Shown here in pieces: positions 51,685-61,347 of a DNA stretch of 64,000 nt; the stretch's first letter is position 1, and each line of letters opens with the position of its first letter. The position numbers and the translations under genes are program-made. The stretch lies in assembly GCA_963827515.1 (NCBI GenBank), contig CAWHBF010000025.1:434001-498000 (forward strand). The letters run 5' to 3'. The notes under the pieces are model-generated. The model did no database searches. It was not told the DNA's origin and was given only the letters and a program-made list of their open reading frames with translations. This DNA comes from JABFSA01 sp963827515 (GTDB taxonomy: Bacteria; Acidobacteriota; Vicinamibacteria; Vicinamibacterales; UBA2999).

Positions 51685-52373
51685 ATGGAGACTGGCTACC
51701 TCACCCCGTTCCTCGACATGTTGAAGCAGGGTCAGTTGGACCGCGACATCCGACTGATGGCGGCGCAAGGCGAACTGGGCCTTCGTCCCGACGAACAACG
51801 CGGCGTCCTGGATTTCCTCGCGAGCGATGCGGACCCGGACGTGGCAAAGGCCGCAAGCGCGGCTATCGCGGCAGGGGTCGCCCCTGATACGTCTGGCGAG
51901 TCACCGGTCGCGCCGGACGACGAGGAGCCGTCCTCGTCCGGGACGAGCGAAGAGAAGGCGGCGAAGGAACAAGGGACGATCGAGAGGCTCGCCGCCATGA
52001 ATCCAGCCCAGCGGCTCGCACGGGCGATGAAGGGTATCGGGAGGAGCGCGCGATTCTCATCCGCGACCCGAACAAGATTGTTGCCGTGGCCGTGCTGAGC
52101 AGCCCCAAGCTGTCGGAGGCCGAGGTCGAAGCGATCGCCAAGATGGCCAATGTGTCCGATGAAATTCTTCGTATCATCGGCAAGACGCGAGCCTGGGTGA
52201 AGAGCTACCGGGTGGTGTCGGCCCTGACGAGGAATCCGAAGACACCGCAGGCGCTTGCCATGAACCTGCTGTCCCGCTTGCAGGAGAAAGACGTGAAGCT
52301 TCTCGTGTCCGATCGCAACGTGCCGGATGCGCTCAGGATGGCTGCCCGTCGGAAACTGGGACCGAAGGGCTAG
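51685..52373 (+). CDS. Conserved protein of unknown function (frameshifted)
   Basis: A helical protein of about 230 aa. The N-terminal half reads ETGYLTPFLDMLKQGQLDRD, then an acidic Ser/Pro linker and NPAQRLARAMKG. At about 52038 the family-like continuation REERAILIRDPNKIVAVAVL appears one frame over, through AVLSSPKLSEAEVEAIAKMA, RIIGKTRAWVKSYRVVSAL and LTRNPKTPQALAMNLLSRL. One missing base explains this. I recall similar proteins as conserved unknowns in Acidobacteria and Deltaproteobacteria. Start ATG 51685 is chosen over an upstream TTG. Confidence 0.7.
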
Positions 52374-52618
52374 GACGTTTTTTTGCGCGCCCATTCCCGC
52401 CGCATCTGGGCGAGCCCTTCCATGTACACGGTGGCCTTCTCGCGTTCTTCCTCCGAGGGCAGGCTCTTCAGCAGCTCGATCGCGTGCGCGATGTCGTGTT
52501 CGATCGTCCGCTTTGTCGTCTTGAAGTAGATCCGCCGGATTTCGGCGAGCGCCGCGGCGGGATCCGGCGGTCCCTTGGCGAGCGATTTCAGCGGGACGAA
52601 CCCGGAGTTGTCGGCCAC
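52370..52618 (-). CDS. Small conserved helical protein of unknown function
   Basis: An 82-aa soluble protein, strongly charged and helical (ALAEIRRIYFKTTKRTIEHD, AIELLKSLPSEEEREKATVY, MEGLAQMRREWARKK). Start GTG 52618. It lies 15 bases after the GHMP kinase gene on the same strand and is probably co-transcribed with it. Its 3' end overlaps the convergent unknown gene by a few bases. No function can be assigned. Confidence 0.65.
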   Translation of the reverse strand: MADNSGFVPLKSLAKGPPDPAAALAEIRRIYFKTTKRTIEHDIAHAIELLKSLPSEEEREKATVYMEGLAQMRREWARKKTS

Positions 52619-52632
52619 CCCGTTACCGGCGC

Positions 52633-53622
52633 CTATCCACGCGTGAGACCGTGGCGTTCGATAGTGAAAGGGAGGAGCCTGGCGCCGCCTTCCTGCAGCG
52701 CCGCCTCAATCGCGGCATGACGGTCTGGCGGTCCGTAGCTCACCAGGCATCCACCACCGCCGGCGCCGCAGACCTTCGCCGCGGTCGCACCGGCGCCCAT
52801 GGCTCGAGCGATCAGCGCGTCGATGGCTGGCGTCGACACGCCAGGCGCGAGACGCTGTCGGTGCTCCCACTCCTCGGCGATCGCCCGTCCTACGCCGTTC
52901 CAGTCGGCCTTGGTCAATGCGAGACGCATCGCCGCGGCGGTGTCGCGGATGTGCTCGAAACAGTCGAAGATACGCTGGTCGCCGTCGATGTGCCGCTTGA
53001 AGATGTCCCAGTTGTTCGTGCCGGAATTGCGCGGTTCACCGGTGTAGCAGAGCACGAGCCGGCGCTCCAGCTCCACCGGATCCACGTCGAGCGCGACCCT
53101 GCGGACGCCGTCAACCTCGAGCTCGAGCGCCGCGATGCCCCCGTAGAGGGCAGGCCGGTAGTCCTGAAGGCCCGTCGGCACGTTGATGGCCTGCGCCTCC
53201 ACGTTCATCGCGACCTGTAACAGGGCTTCCGGTTCGTAGTGCGTGCGATTCCATTGGGCGAGCGCCGCACACACGGCGACGTTGAGCGCCGACGACCCGG
53301 CGATGCCCGCCCCGGCCGGGGACTGGGATGACGTGGTCAGCGTAAGTCCGCGCGCCTCGAAGAAGTGGACCAGCAGCGATAACAGTCGCAGCTCGCGCCG
53401 GTCGCGAAGCTCCCGCCAGTCGTCGGCCTCAACCGTCGCGCCGGTGTCTTCGGATCGAATGACGATGCGGGAATCGGAGCGGGTTTCGACGGTCGCGCAT
53501 GCCCGGAGACTGATGGCGGCGTTGACCGTCTGCGCACCAGGATGGAACAGGTACAACGGCCAGATGTCCAGCGTGCCGCCCGCGAGGTCGATTCGCGTGG
53601 GGGCGGATGTTTCGATGCGCAC
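52633..53622 (-). CDS. GHMP-family sugar kinase
   Basis: A 329-aa kinase with the three GHMP motifs: APTRIDLAGGTLDIWPLYL (motif 1), SPAGAGIAGSSALNVAVCAA (ATP loop, about residue 100) and KVCGAGGGGCLVSYG (motif 3, about residue 285). The N-terminus resembles D,D-heptose-7-phosphate or galactose/fucose-type kinases more than mevalonate kinase. Start GTG 53622 lies only six bases after a TATAAT box, suggesting a leaderless transcript. It diverges from nagZ, so a role with recycled wall sugars is possible but unproven. Confidence 0.78.
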   Translation of the reverse strand: MRIETSAPTRIDLAGGTLDIWPLYLFHPGAQTVNAAISLRACATVETRSDSRIVIRSEDTGATVEADDWRELRDRRELRLLSLLVHFFEARGLTLTTSSQSPAGAGIAGSSALNVAVCAALAQWNRTHYEPEALLQVAMNVEAQAINVPTGLQDYRPALYGGIAALELEVDGVRRVALDVDPVELERRLVLCYTGEPRNSGTNNWDIFKRHIDGDQRIFDCFEHIRDTAAAMRLALTKADWNGVGRAIAEEWEHRQRLAPGVSTPAIDALIARAMGAGATAAKVCGAGGGGCLVSYGPPDRHAAIEAALQEGGARLLPFTIERHGLTRG

Positions 53623-53627
53623 ACGGC

Positions 53628-53656
53628 ATTATAGAACCTCGTTCGACTCTTATAAT
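53628..53656. promoter_or_regulatory. Back-to-back -10 boxes between GHMP kinase and nagZ
   Basis: TATAAT occurs on the minus strand (53633-53628) and on the plus strand (53651-53656). Each ends five to six bases before the first base of its gene's GTG start codon. The whole divergent gap is 40 bases. Transcription would start at or next to both start codons. Confidence 0.55.
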
Positions 53657-53662
53657 GAGCGG

Positions 53663-54806
53663 GTGCCTGCCAATATCCGCCGCGAGATCGGACAACTGCT
53701 GATCGGGAGCCTTCCGGGCACGACGATTCCTCCAGAGCTTCGGTCGCTCGCGCGCGATTTTCAGCTGGGCGGCGTCATCTTGTTCGCGCGCAATATCGAA
53801 GAGCCCGAACAAGTTGCCGAGCTGTCCCAGGACGTCCAGTCGCTTGCGACCGAGACGCCGTTGTGGGTCAGCGTGGACCAGGAAGGTGGACGCGTCGCGC
53901 GCCTGCGCGCGCCCTTCACCGAGTGGCCTCCGATGGCGACCCTCGGGCGCAGCGGTGACGCGGTCCTTGCCGGGCGGTTTGCGGCCGCCCTGGCGACCGA
54001 GCTGAAGGCCGTAGGCATTACCCTCGACTATGCGCCCGTGCTCGACATTCATACGAACCCCAAGAACCCGGTGATCGGTGACCGAGCTCTGGCGGAAGAC
54101 GCGGCCACTGTCGGTGCGCTGGGTGCGGCCATCATCGCGGGGCTGCAGGAGAACGGCGTCGCGGCGTGCGGCAAGCACTTTCCGGGTCACGGCGATACAT
54201 CGACCGACTCCCACCTCGAGCTCCCTGTGGTGGAGCATCCACCTGACCGAATCCGTCGCGTTGAGTTCGTGCCGTTTCGAGACGCCATCCGCGCCGATGT
54301 TGCGTTCATGATGACAGCCCACGTGCTGGTACCCTCGCTTGACGAGGAGAAGCCCGCGACGCTGTCGCCGAAGGTCGTGCGTGGTCTCTTGCGGCACGAG
54401 CTTGGTTATGAAGGCGTGATCCTGAGCGATGACCTGGAAATGGAGGCGCTCGCCAAGACCTACGCGCCAGCCGAGTCAGCGGTCGAGGCCATCGCGGCTG
54501 GCTGCGACGGTGTGCTCGTGTGCCGAAACACACCAGCTCTCCGGGCCAATCCGACGGATCGGAGCAGGGATATCGAGGTCCAGGTCGAAGTGCTCGAGGC
54601 ACTCGTCCATGCGGTTGAGGACGGCCGAATTCCCTACAAGCGGGTCGAGGATGCCCTCAGGCGGCAGCGTGTGGCCAAGGAACGCTTCCTCGTCAATGCG
54701 ACGACGCAGCATGGCGAATCCGTCGCGTCCAGAGACGCCGCTCGCCGCCGTGCTCGGCTGCGATTCCCACCGTCGAATCGCGGACGAAATGGCGAGGTTT
54801 CTGTAG
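53663..54806 (+). CDS. nagZ: Beta-N-acetylglucosaminidase NagZ-like (frameshifted near 3' end)
   Basis: Family GH3 enzyme that removes GlcNAc from muropeptides in peptidoglycan recycling. Motifs: GGVILFARNIEEPEQVAEL, VSVDQEGGRVARLR, the catalytic His loop CGKHFPGHGDTSTDSH (about residue 170) and the nucleophile in ILSDDLEMEAL. The motif frame continues past 54715 into low-quality sequence and then the GTTC repeat. One frame over, TPLAAVLGCDSHRRIADEM ends at TAG 54806 and looks like a genuine GH3 C-terminus. A one-base error around 54690-54715 is likely. GTG 53663 is the start. Confidence 0.85.
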
Positions 54807-54900
54807 GAACCATGTCGTTCACGCTTCTCGGTGCTCGGTGCTCGGTTCGTGTTCAGGTTCGCGTTCAGGTTCAAGTTCACGTTCACGTTCAGGTTCGTTC
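54806..54900. repeat. GTTC-type short-unit repeat, copy 2
   Basis: After the nagZ stop the sequence reads GTCGTTCACGCTTCT, then CGGTGCTC repeats, then units such as GTTCAGGTTC up to the ldcA start. The first block and the following units match, in opposite orientation, the right half of the repeat at 23167-23308. Here only one arm is present. Confidence 0.7.
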
Positions 54901-55822
54901 GTGATCAAACCCCGCGCCTTGGGTCCTGGCGCCCGCATTGCGGTCGTATCGACGGCAAGCGTCTGCAGCCGAGAGGACTTCGAGCTCGGGATCGCCGAAC
55001 TCCGGCGTCTTGGCTACGAGCCGACCTACAACGAAGTCGGTATTCGCGGCGTCGATGTTTACCGCGGGCTCCGCTGCGGCCCGCGCGTCTGAGTTCAAGC
55101 GGGCGTGGGACGACCCGTCGGTGTCAGGGATTATCCCCGCTCGCGGTGGATACGGGAGCGTGCAGTTGCTGCCGCAATTCGAAGGATGGCAGCCGCAGCG
55201 GGCGCCGAAGGTGTTTGTCGGATATAGCGACAACACCTCGCTTCTGACCTGGCTGACATGCCAGTGTGGTATCGCGGCGCTGCATGGGCCGATGATCGAG
55301 GGGCTTCTGGCGGAAGGCCCGGAGCGATATGACGCAGTATCGTTCCTGGCCCTGTTGCAAGGCCGTGGCGCTGGTCTCGAACTGCGACCCGAAGGCTTGT
55401 CCGTACTGCACCCTGGAGAGGCCAGCGGCCCTCTCTTCGGAGGCACGTTGACCCAGCTCGTCGCGTCGCTCGGGACGCCGTACGCGTTCGCGCCGCCAGA
55501 GGGATGCATTCTCTTTATCGAGGATGTGAACGAGCGGCCGTATCGAATCGATCGCATGCTGACCCAGCTCCTGCTTGCCGGTGTGCTGCGAAGAGCGCGG
55601 GGGCTTGTGTTTGGCGAGATGCGCGGCTGCGACGAGCCCTCGGGAACGCCTACCGCCGAGTATGCAATCCGAGCCTTCATGGCCGACTTTCCCGGACCGG
55701 TGCTGTTCGGTTTCCCTTCAGGACACATCAGCGGCCGCTGCTGGACTCTGCCTTTCGGTGTCAATGTGACCGTGAAGACGAGCGAAGGGCTTCTTCGCAT
55801 AGAGGAGTCCCCGGTTGAGTGA
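54901..55822 (+). CDS. ldcA: Muramoyltetrapeptide LD-carboxypeptidase (frameshifted)
   Basis: Family S66 serine peptidase that removes D-Ala from recycled tetrapeptides. The first part reads KPRALGPGARIAVVSTAS and RRLGYEPTYNE. After about 55035 the next frame continues with SVFAASMFTAGSAAARASEF and FKRAWDDPSVSGIIPARGGY (nucleophile region GGYGS). Then come VGYSDNTSLLTWLTCQCG, GGTLTQLVASLGTPYAF and FGFPSGHISGRC with the catalytic Glu/His region. One missing base near 55035 reconciles the halves, giving about 306 aa. GTG 54901 follows the repeat directly. The end overlaps mpl by eight bases. Confidence 0.85.
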
Positions 55823-57224
55823 TCGCAAGCGGATACACCTGATAGGCGTCTGCGGGACCGCCATGGCGACCGTCGCTGCACTGTTGAAGCAGCGGGGGCA
55901 CGACGTGGGCGGATCCGATCAGAACGTGTACCCGCCGATGAGCGACTTTCTCGTTGCGGAGGGTATCCGACTGATGTCCGGGTATCAGCCGATCACATCA
56001 CACCCGACATCGACCTCGTCGTCGTCGGCAATGCGATCTCGCGCGGCAATCCCGAGCTCGAAGCGGTACTGGAGAAGAAGGTCCGGGTACTGTTCGCTGC
56101 CAGAGGTCGTTCGAGAGTATTTTCTCTGGGGCTCGCGTTCCGTCGTCCTGGCAGGGACGCATGGCAAGACCACGACGACGTCGTTGACAGGCTGGCTGCT
56201 GACGCACGCGGAGCGCGACCCGACAGTGTTGGTGGGCGGCATCGCGTTGAATTTTGGGGCAGGCGGGGCGAGCTACAGACTGGGCGCGGGCCCAGAGTTT
56301 GTGATCGAGGGCGACGAGTACGACAGCGCCTACTTCGACAAGACGGCGAAGTTTCTCAAGTACCTGCCGGACATCGCCGTGATCGGCAACATCGAGTTCG
56401 ACCATGCCGACATCTACGCCGATCTCGATGCGGTGCGCCTGGCGTTCCGTCGGCTCGTCAACCTCGTGCCACGAAACGGCCTCCTGCTGCTCGGGTCTGA
56501 CAGTCCCCATGCGGCCGGTCTACATACGCACGCGGTCAGCCCTGTCGAGACGTTCGGCACCGAAGGCGACGCCACGTGGCGGGCCGTCGATGTCAGCCAC
56601 GCCGACGGCGTTACACACTTCACGGTGTTCAAGAGCGGCGAGCGGTTCGGTGCGTTCGAATCTCCGCTCCTCGGGATTCACAATGTCAGGAACGCCCTCG
56701 CCGCCATTGCCGTTGGCAGCCGGTTGGGTATCAACGCATCGACATTGTGCGAGGGGCTCAAGCGATTCAGAGGCATCAAACGTCGGCTCGAGACCGTCGG
56801 CGTCCGAAAAAACGTCACGGTGCTCGATGATTTCGCGCACCACCCGACTGCTGTGCGGGAGACACTGGCGGCGCTGCGAACGGGTTATCCGTCGCGCCGC
56901 ATCTGGGCCGTGTTCGAACCACGCTCGGCGTCATCATGCCGGCGCGTGTTTCAGGATGATTTTGCGAAATCGTTCGGCGGCGCGGACGAGGTGGTCGTTG
57001 CTGGCGTCTTCAGGTCATCGCTGCCGGACTCCGAGCGACTGTCCGCCGAAGACCTCGTGGCGGACCTCCGAAAGCTCGGGCAGCGGGCCCGACATATCCC
57101 AGACATCGACGCCATTGTCAGCGTCATTGTCGGCGAGCACCGTGCCGGCGATGTGGTCGTCTTGATGTCCAACGGCGGATTTGGCGGTATTCACCAGAAG
57201 CTTCTTCAGGCGCTCGGCGCGTGA
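55815..57224 (+). CDS. mpl: UDP-MurNAc:L-Ala-gamma-D-Glu-meso-DAP ligase (Mpl), two compensating frame breaks
   Basis: Reattaches recycled tripeptide to UDP-MurNAc. The 469-aa frame has HLIGVCGTAMATVAALLKQR, GSDQNVYPPMSDFL, ATP loop LAGTHGKTTTT (about residue 114), VIEGDEYDSAYFD and DDFAHHPTAVRETL. Between about 55992 and 56086 the frame reads as Ser-rich nonsense, while the neighbouring frame gives DHITPDIDLVVVGNAISRGN and PELEAVLEKKVR, as expected. So one base was lost at the first point and one gained at the second. Start TTG 55815. GTGA overlap with the next gene. Confidence 0.88.
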   Translation: MSDRKRIHLIGVCGTAMATVAALLKQRGHDVGGSDQNVYPPMSDFLVAEGIRLMSGYQPITSHPTSTSSSSAMRSRAAIPSSKRYWRRRSGYCSLPEVVREYFLWGSRSVVLAGTHGKTTTTSLTGWLLTHAERDPTVLVGGIALNFGAGGASYRLGAGPEFVIEGDEYDSAYFDKTAKFLKYLPDIAVIGNIEFDHADIYADLDAVRLAFRRLVNLVPRNGLLLLGSDSPHAAGLHTHAVSPVETFGTEGDATWRAVDVSHADGVTHFTVFKSGERFGAFESPLLGIHNVRNALAAIAVGSRLGINASTLCEGLKRFRGIKRRLETVGVRKNVTVLDDFAHHPTAVRETLAALRTGYPSRRIWAVFEPRSASSCRRVFQDDFAKSFGGADEVVVAGVFRSSLPDSERLSAEDLVADLRKLGQRARHIPDIDAIVSVIVGEHRAGDVVVLMSNGGFGGIHQKLLQALGA

Positions 57225-58868
57225 GTCGTGGTCTGACCGCTCGGGTTCGAGAAATCGGCGATTCGTCGCTCGTTCTCGAGCTGGGTTCGACGCTTCCCGG
57301 GCAAGCGCAAATCGACATTACGGTGAGTCGCCGGGCGACGGCTGTTGCCCGTGTCGTGAAGCAGCGCGCCATCTCCGGCGTGCGCGACGTCGTGCCCACG
57401 TTCCGGTCTGTCGTCGTGTCGTTCGATCCGTTGTCGACCGACGTGTCGGCCGTGGCTGCCGCGCTGCACGAGGATGTCGACGCAGCACCGGATGGTGTCG
57501 GCCGAGTTCACGAAGTGCCGGTCGTGTATGGGGATTCCGATGGCCCTGACCTCGAAGCGGTCGCTGCGTATGCGGGCTGCTCTCCCGACGTCGTGGTTCA
57601 GCGACACGCGTCCCGCACGTACCGAGTGTTCATGCTCGGTTTCCTTCCAGGCTTCGCGTACATGGGAAGCGTCGACGAGACGATCGCCGTGCCACGGAAG
57701 CCGACCCCGCGCCTTCGTGTGCCCGCAGGCTCTGTCGGCATCGCCGGACAGCAGACAGGTATCTATCCACTCGACGCGCCAGGTGGGTGGCACATTATCG
57801 GGAGGGCCGGTGTCACTCCGTTCGAATCGGAGCGAGTCCCTCCCTCTCTCTTCGCGCCGGGAGATGAGGTTCGGTTTGTCCCGGTTTCGACTGTTGCCGT
57901 TCCAAAGGTCGATCCGGTGTCGGCGCATTCACACGAGGATTCGAGTGCCGGGATGGGGGGCTACGTCACCGTCCTTCGTCCGGGTTTGCTGACGACGGTG
58001 CAGGACGCAGGGCGATGGGGACATCAGGAGGTTGGCGTGTCGGTATCGGGGCCGATGGATCCGATGGCGCATCGCCTGGCAAACGTCGTTGTCGGCAATC
58101 GGCCCGATGCCGCCACGCTGGAAGCGACATTTCTCGGCCCCGAACTACGCATGGAACAGCACACGCGCCTTGCGCTCGCCGGCGCCGACCTGCGCGCGAC
58201 AGTCGACGGGTCCGAAGTGTCGCTTCACACGACCATCGATTGCCGTGCCGGTAGCGTGTTGCGCTTCGGTGAGCGCCGCTCGGGAGCGCGCGTGTATGTT
58301 GCGTTCGACGGCGGCGTCGCGGTGACTCCGTTGCTCGGAAGCCGTGCCACACATCTGCGAAGTGGCGTTGGGGGTTTCCATGGCCGGCCCCTCATGCGTG
58401 GCGATCGAATCGTCATAGGTCAGCCGTCACCGTTCGCACCCTTCCTTCGGGCGAGTGCACCGGACCCGTACCCAGGCGGTGCCAAGTTGCGGGTTCTGCC
58501 TGGTCCGCAGGTGGAGCACTTCCTGCCATCGGCGCTCGACGCGCTCCAACACGCCCGGTACACAATTTCCGCCGATTCCGACCGGATGGGCTATCGACTC
58601 ACCGGAGGCGCCCGTCTCGCATCGGACGTCGGTGGAACCATGGTGTCTGATGCGGCATTCCTCGGTGGCCTGCAGATACCTCCGTCCGGCGATCCGATTC
58701 TTCTGATGGCGGATCGACCGACTACCGGAGGCTACCCTCAGATCGCAGTTGTCATCAGTGCGGATATCCCCTTGGCCGGGCAGCTCGGAGCCGGTGACTG
58801 GGTGGAGTTCGAGGTCTGCAGCCGGGCTGATGCGATCGCCGCGCTCGTGGCGCAGGAGGGGAGAATCC

Positions 58869-58882
<14 letters not shown>
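57221..58882 (+). CDS. Fused 5-oxoprolinase-type PxpB-PxpC (KipI-KipA) protein
   Basis: A 553-aa fusion. Residues about 1-220 are PxpB/KipI-like (allophanate hydrolase subunit 1: FMLGFLPGFAYMGSVDE, PRKPTPRLRVPAGSVGIAG, GGWHIIGR). Residues about 245-553 are PxpC/KipA-like (subunit 2: LRPGLLTTVQDAGRWGHQE, VSGPMDPMAHRLANVVVGN, SDRMGYRLTG). With PxpA these open 5-oxoproline to glutamate using ATP; PxpA is not in the window. It starts inside the mpl stop and ends overlapping murB, so it is embedded in a cell-wall operon. Confidence 0.9.
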
Positions 58883-59997
<1,115 letters not shown>

Positions 59998-59998
59998 A

Positions 59999-60018
59999 GC
60001 GCGCGCTTCAGCGTGCGC
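59999..60018. repeat. REP-like palindrome, copy 3 (TTCA loop)
   Basis: GCGCGCGC and GCGTGCGC flank TTCA; one pair is mismatched in DNA but would be G-U in RNA. It sits one base after the murB stop and 18 bases before murA. The core GCTTCAGCGTGCGC is identical to that of copy 1 at 15809. Confidence 0.65.
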
Positions 60019-60035
60019 GGACCGCGCGAGGGTGA

Positions 60036-61295
60036 ATGTCGACTCTGCTAATCGAAGGAGGCCACCGGCTCGAAGGCCGTGTGGCCGTGGAAGGCAACAA
60101 GAACGCCGCGCTCCCGCTATTGGCAGCGTGCCTCCTCACGTCGGAGGAGTGCGTATTGACGAACGTTCCTCGGATTGGGGACGTGGACGTCATGGTGCAG
60201 CTGCTGCTCGATCTCGGCGCCACGGTCGAAGGCGTCGGGACGACCACGCTTCGCGTACGCACGCCGGCCGTGCGCAGTCACATTCCGGACCGTGCTCTTG
60301 TCGGTCGGTTGCGCGGTTCGGTGCTGCTGCTTGGACCCCTGCTCGCACGTGTCGGTCGTGCGCACATCGCTCCGCCAGGAGGCGACTTTCCGGCGCGGCG
60401 CTCGATTTCGACCCATCTGGATGCCTTGCTGGCGATGGGCGCCCGGCAGACGGACGGCGCCGATCACGTGCTGGAGGCGCCCAATGGGTTGAAGGGCGCG
60501 TCGATGTATCTCTACGAAGCGTCTGTCACGGGCACCGAGACAGCTCTCCTGGCTGCGGCGGCCGCCGAAGGGATCACCGAGATCAGGCACGCGGCGACGG
60601 AACCGCACGTCGTCGAGCTTTGCGAGTTTCTCAAGAAGATGGGCGCTGGCGTATCCGGCATCGGAAGCTCGAAGATTCGCGTGGAAGGCGTCGCTCGACT
60701 CGGCGGCGCGACGCATCGGCTGGGTGGCGACTACATCGAGGCGGGAAGCTGGGCGGTGGTTGGTGCCATCACAGGCGGGGAAATCGATATCGAGGGTGCA
60801 CGCGAGGAAGACATCGAAGTGGTCGCTGCCGTCATGAAGCGGATGAACGTTCGCTGTGGCATGCGGGACGGTGTGTTCGAGGTCAAACCGTCGAAACCGG
60901 TCGCCGTACGTCGAATCGCCACGGGCTTGTGGCCTGCCTTTCCGAGCGATCTGGTCAGCTTGATCACGGTACTGGCCACCCAGTCCGAGGGCCGGACGCT
61001 CGTGCATGACTGGATGTACGAACTTCGACTGTTCGCGCTGGAGCAGATGAGTGGCATGGGCGCCGATCTGTTCCTGGCCGATGCTCATCGAATCATCGTG
61101 ACCGGCGCGACGCGCCTCCGTGCCGGGCGTGTGCTGGACAGCAGGGATCTCCGGTCGGGGATGTCGCTGATCGCAGCAGGTCTCGCGGCAGATGGCCAGA
61201 CACGAGTGGAGCCGCTCGAAACAGTGGAACGAGGATACGGCCAACTGGTCGAGCGCCTGCACGGCCTCGGCGCACGCGTCACCAAGACCGAGTAG
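60036..61295 (+). CDS. murA: UDP-N-acetylglucosamine 1-carboxyvinyltransferase (MurA) with Cys-to-Asp active-site loop
   Basis: First committed step of peptidoglycan synthesis: transfer of enolpyruvate from PEP to UDP-GlcNAc. The 419-aa protein has EGNKNAALPLLAACLL (Lys22 equivalent), TEPHVVELCEFLKKMGAG, WPAFPSDLVSL (catalytic Asp305 equivalent) and DLRSGMSLIAAGLAADG (Arg397 equivalent). The loop that usually reads PGGC-x-I-G-A-R is PGGDFPARRS, so Asp replaces Cys115 (here about residue 117). This change makes MurA insensitive to fosfomycin in mycobacteria and chlamydiae. A second murA elsewhere in the genome cannot be excluded. Confidence 0.9.
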   Translation: MSTLLIEGGHRLEGRVAVEGNKNAALPLLAACLLTSEECVLTNVPRIGDVDVMVQLLLDLGATVEGVGTTTLRVRTPAVRSHIPDRALVGRLRGSVLLLGPLLARVGRAHIAPPGGDFPARRSISTHLDALLAMGARQTDGADHVLEAPNGLKGASMYLYEASVTGTETALLAAAAAEGITEIRHAATEPHVVELCEFLKKMGAGVSGIGSSKIRVEGVARLGGATHRLGGDYIEAGSWAVVGAITGGEIDIEGAREEDIEVVAAVMKRMNVRCGMRDGVFEVKPSKPVAVRRIATGLWPAFPSDLVSLITVLATQSEGRTLVHDWMYELRLFALEQMSGMGADLFLADAHRIIVTGATRLRAGRVLDSRDLRSGMSLIAAGLAADGQTRVEPLETVERGYGQLVERLHGLGARVTKTE

Positions 61296-61347
61296 GAATC
61301 GGTGCTTCGGGATCAGGCGTCAGCTTGTGCCACCCGCGCGATGCGGG

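Noticed and set aside
54807..54904. Val-rich C-terminal extension of NagZ encoded by the repeat
   Set aside because: A GH3-like C-terminus ending at 54806 is present in the neighbouring frame, so the extension results from a frame break.
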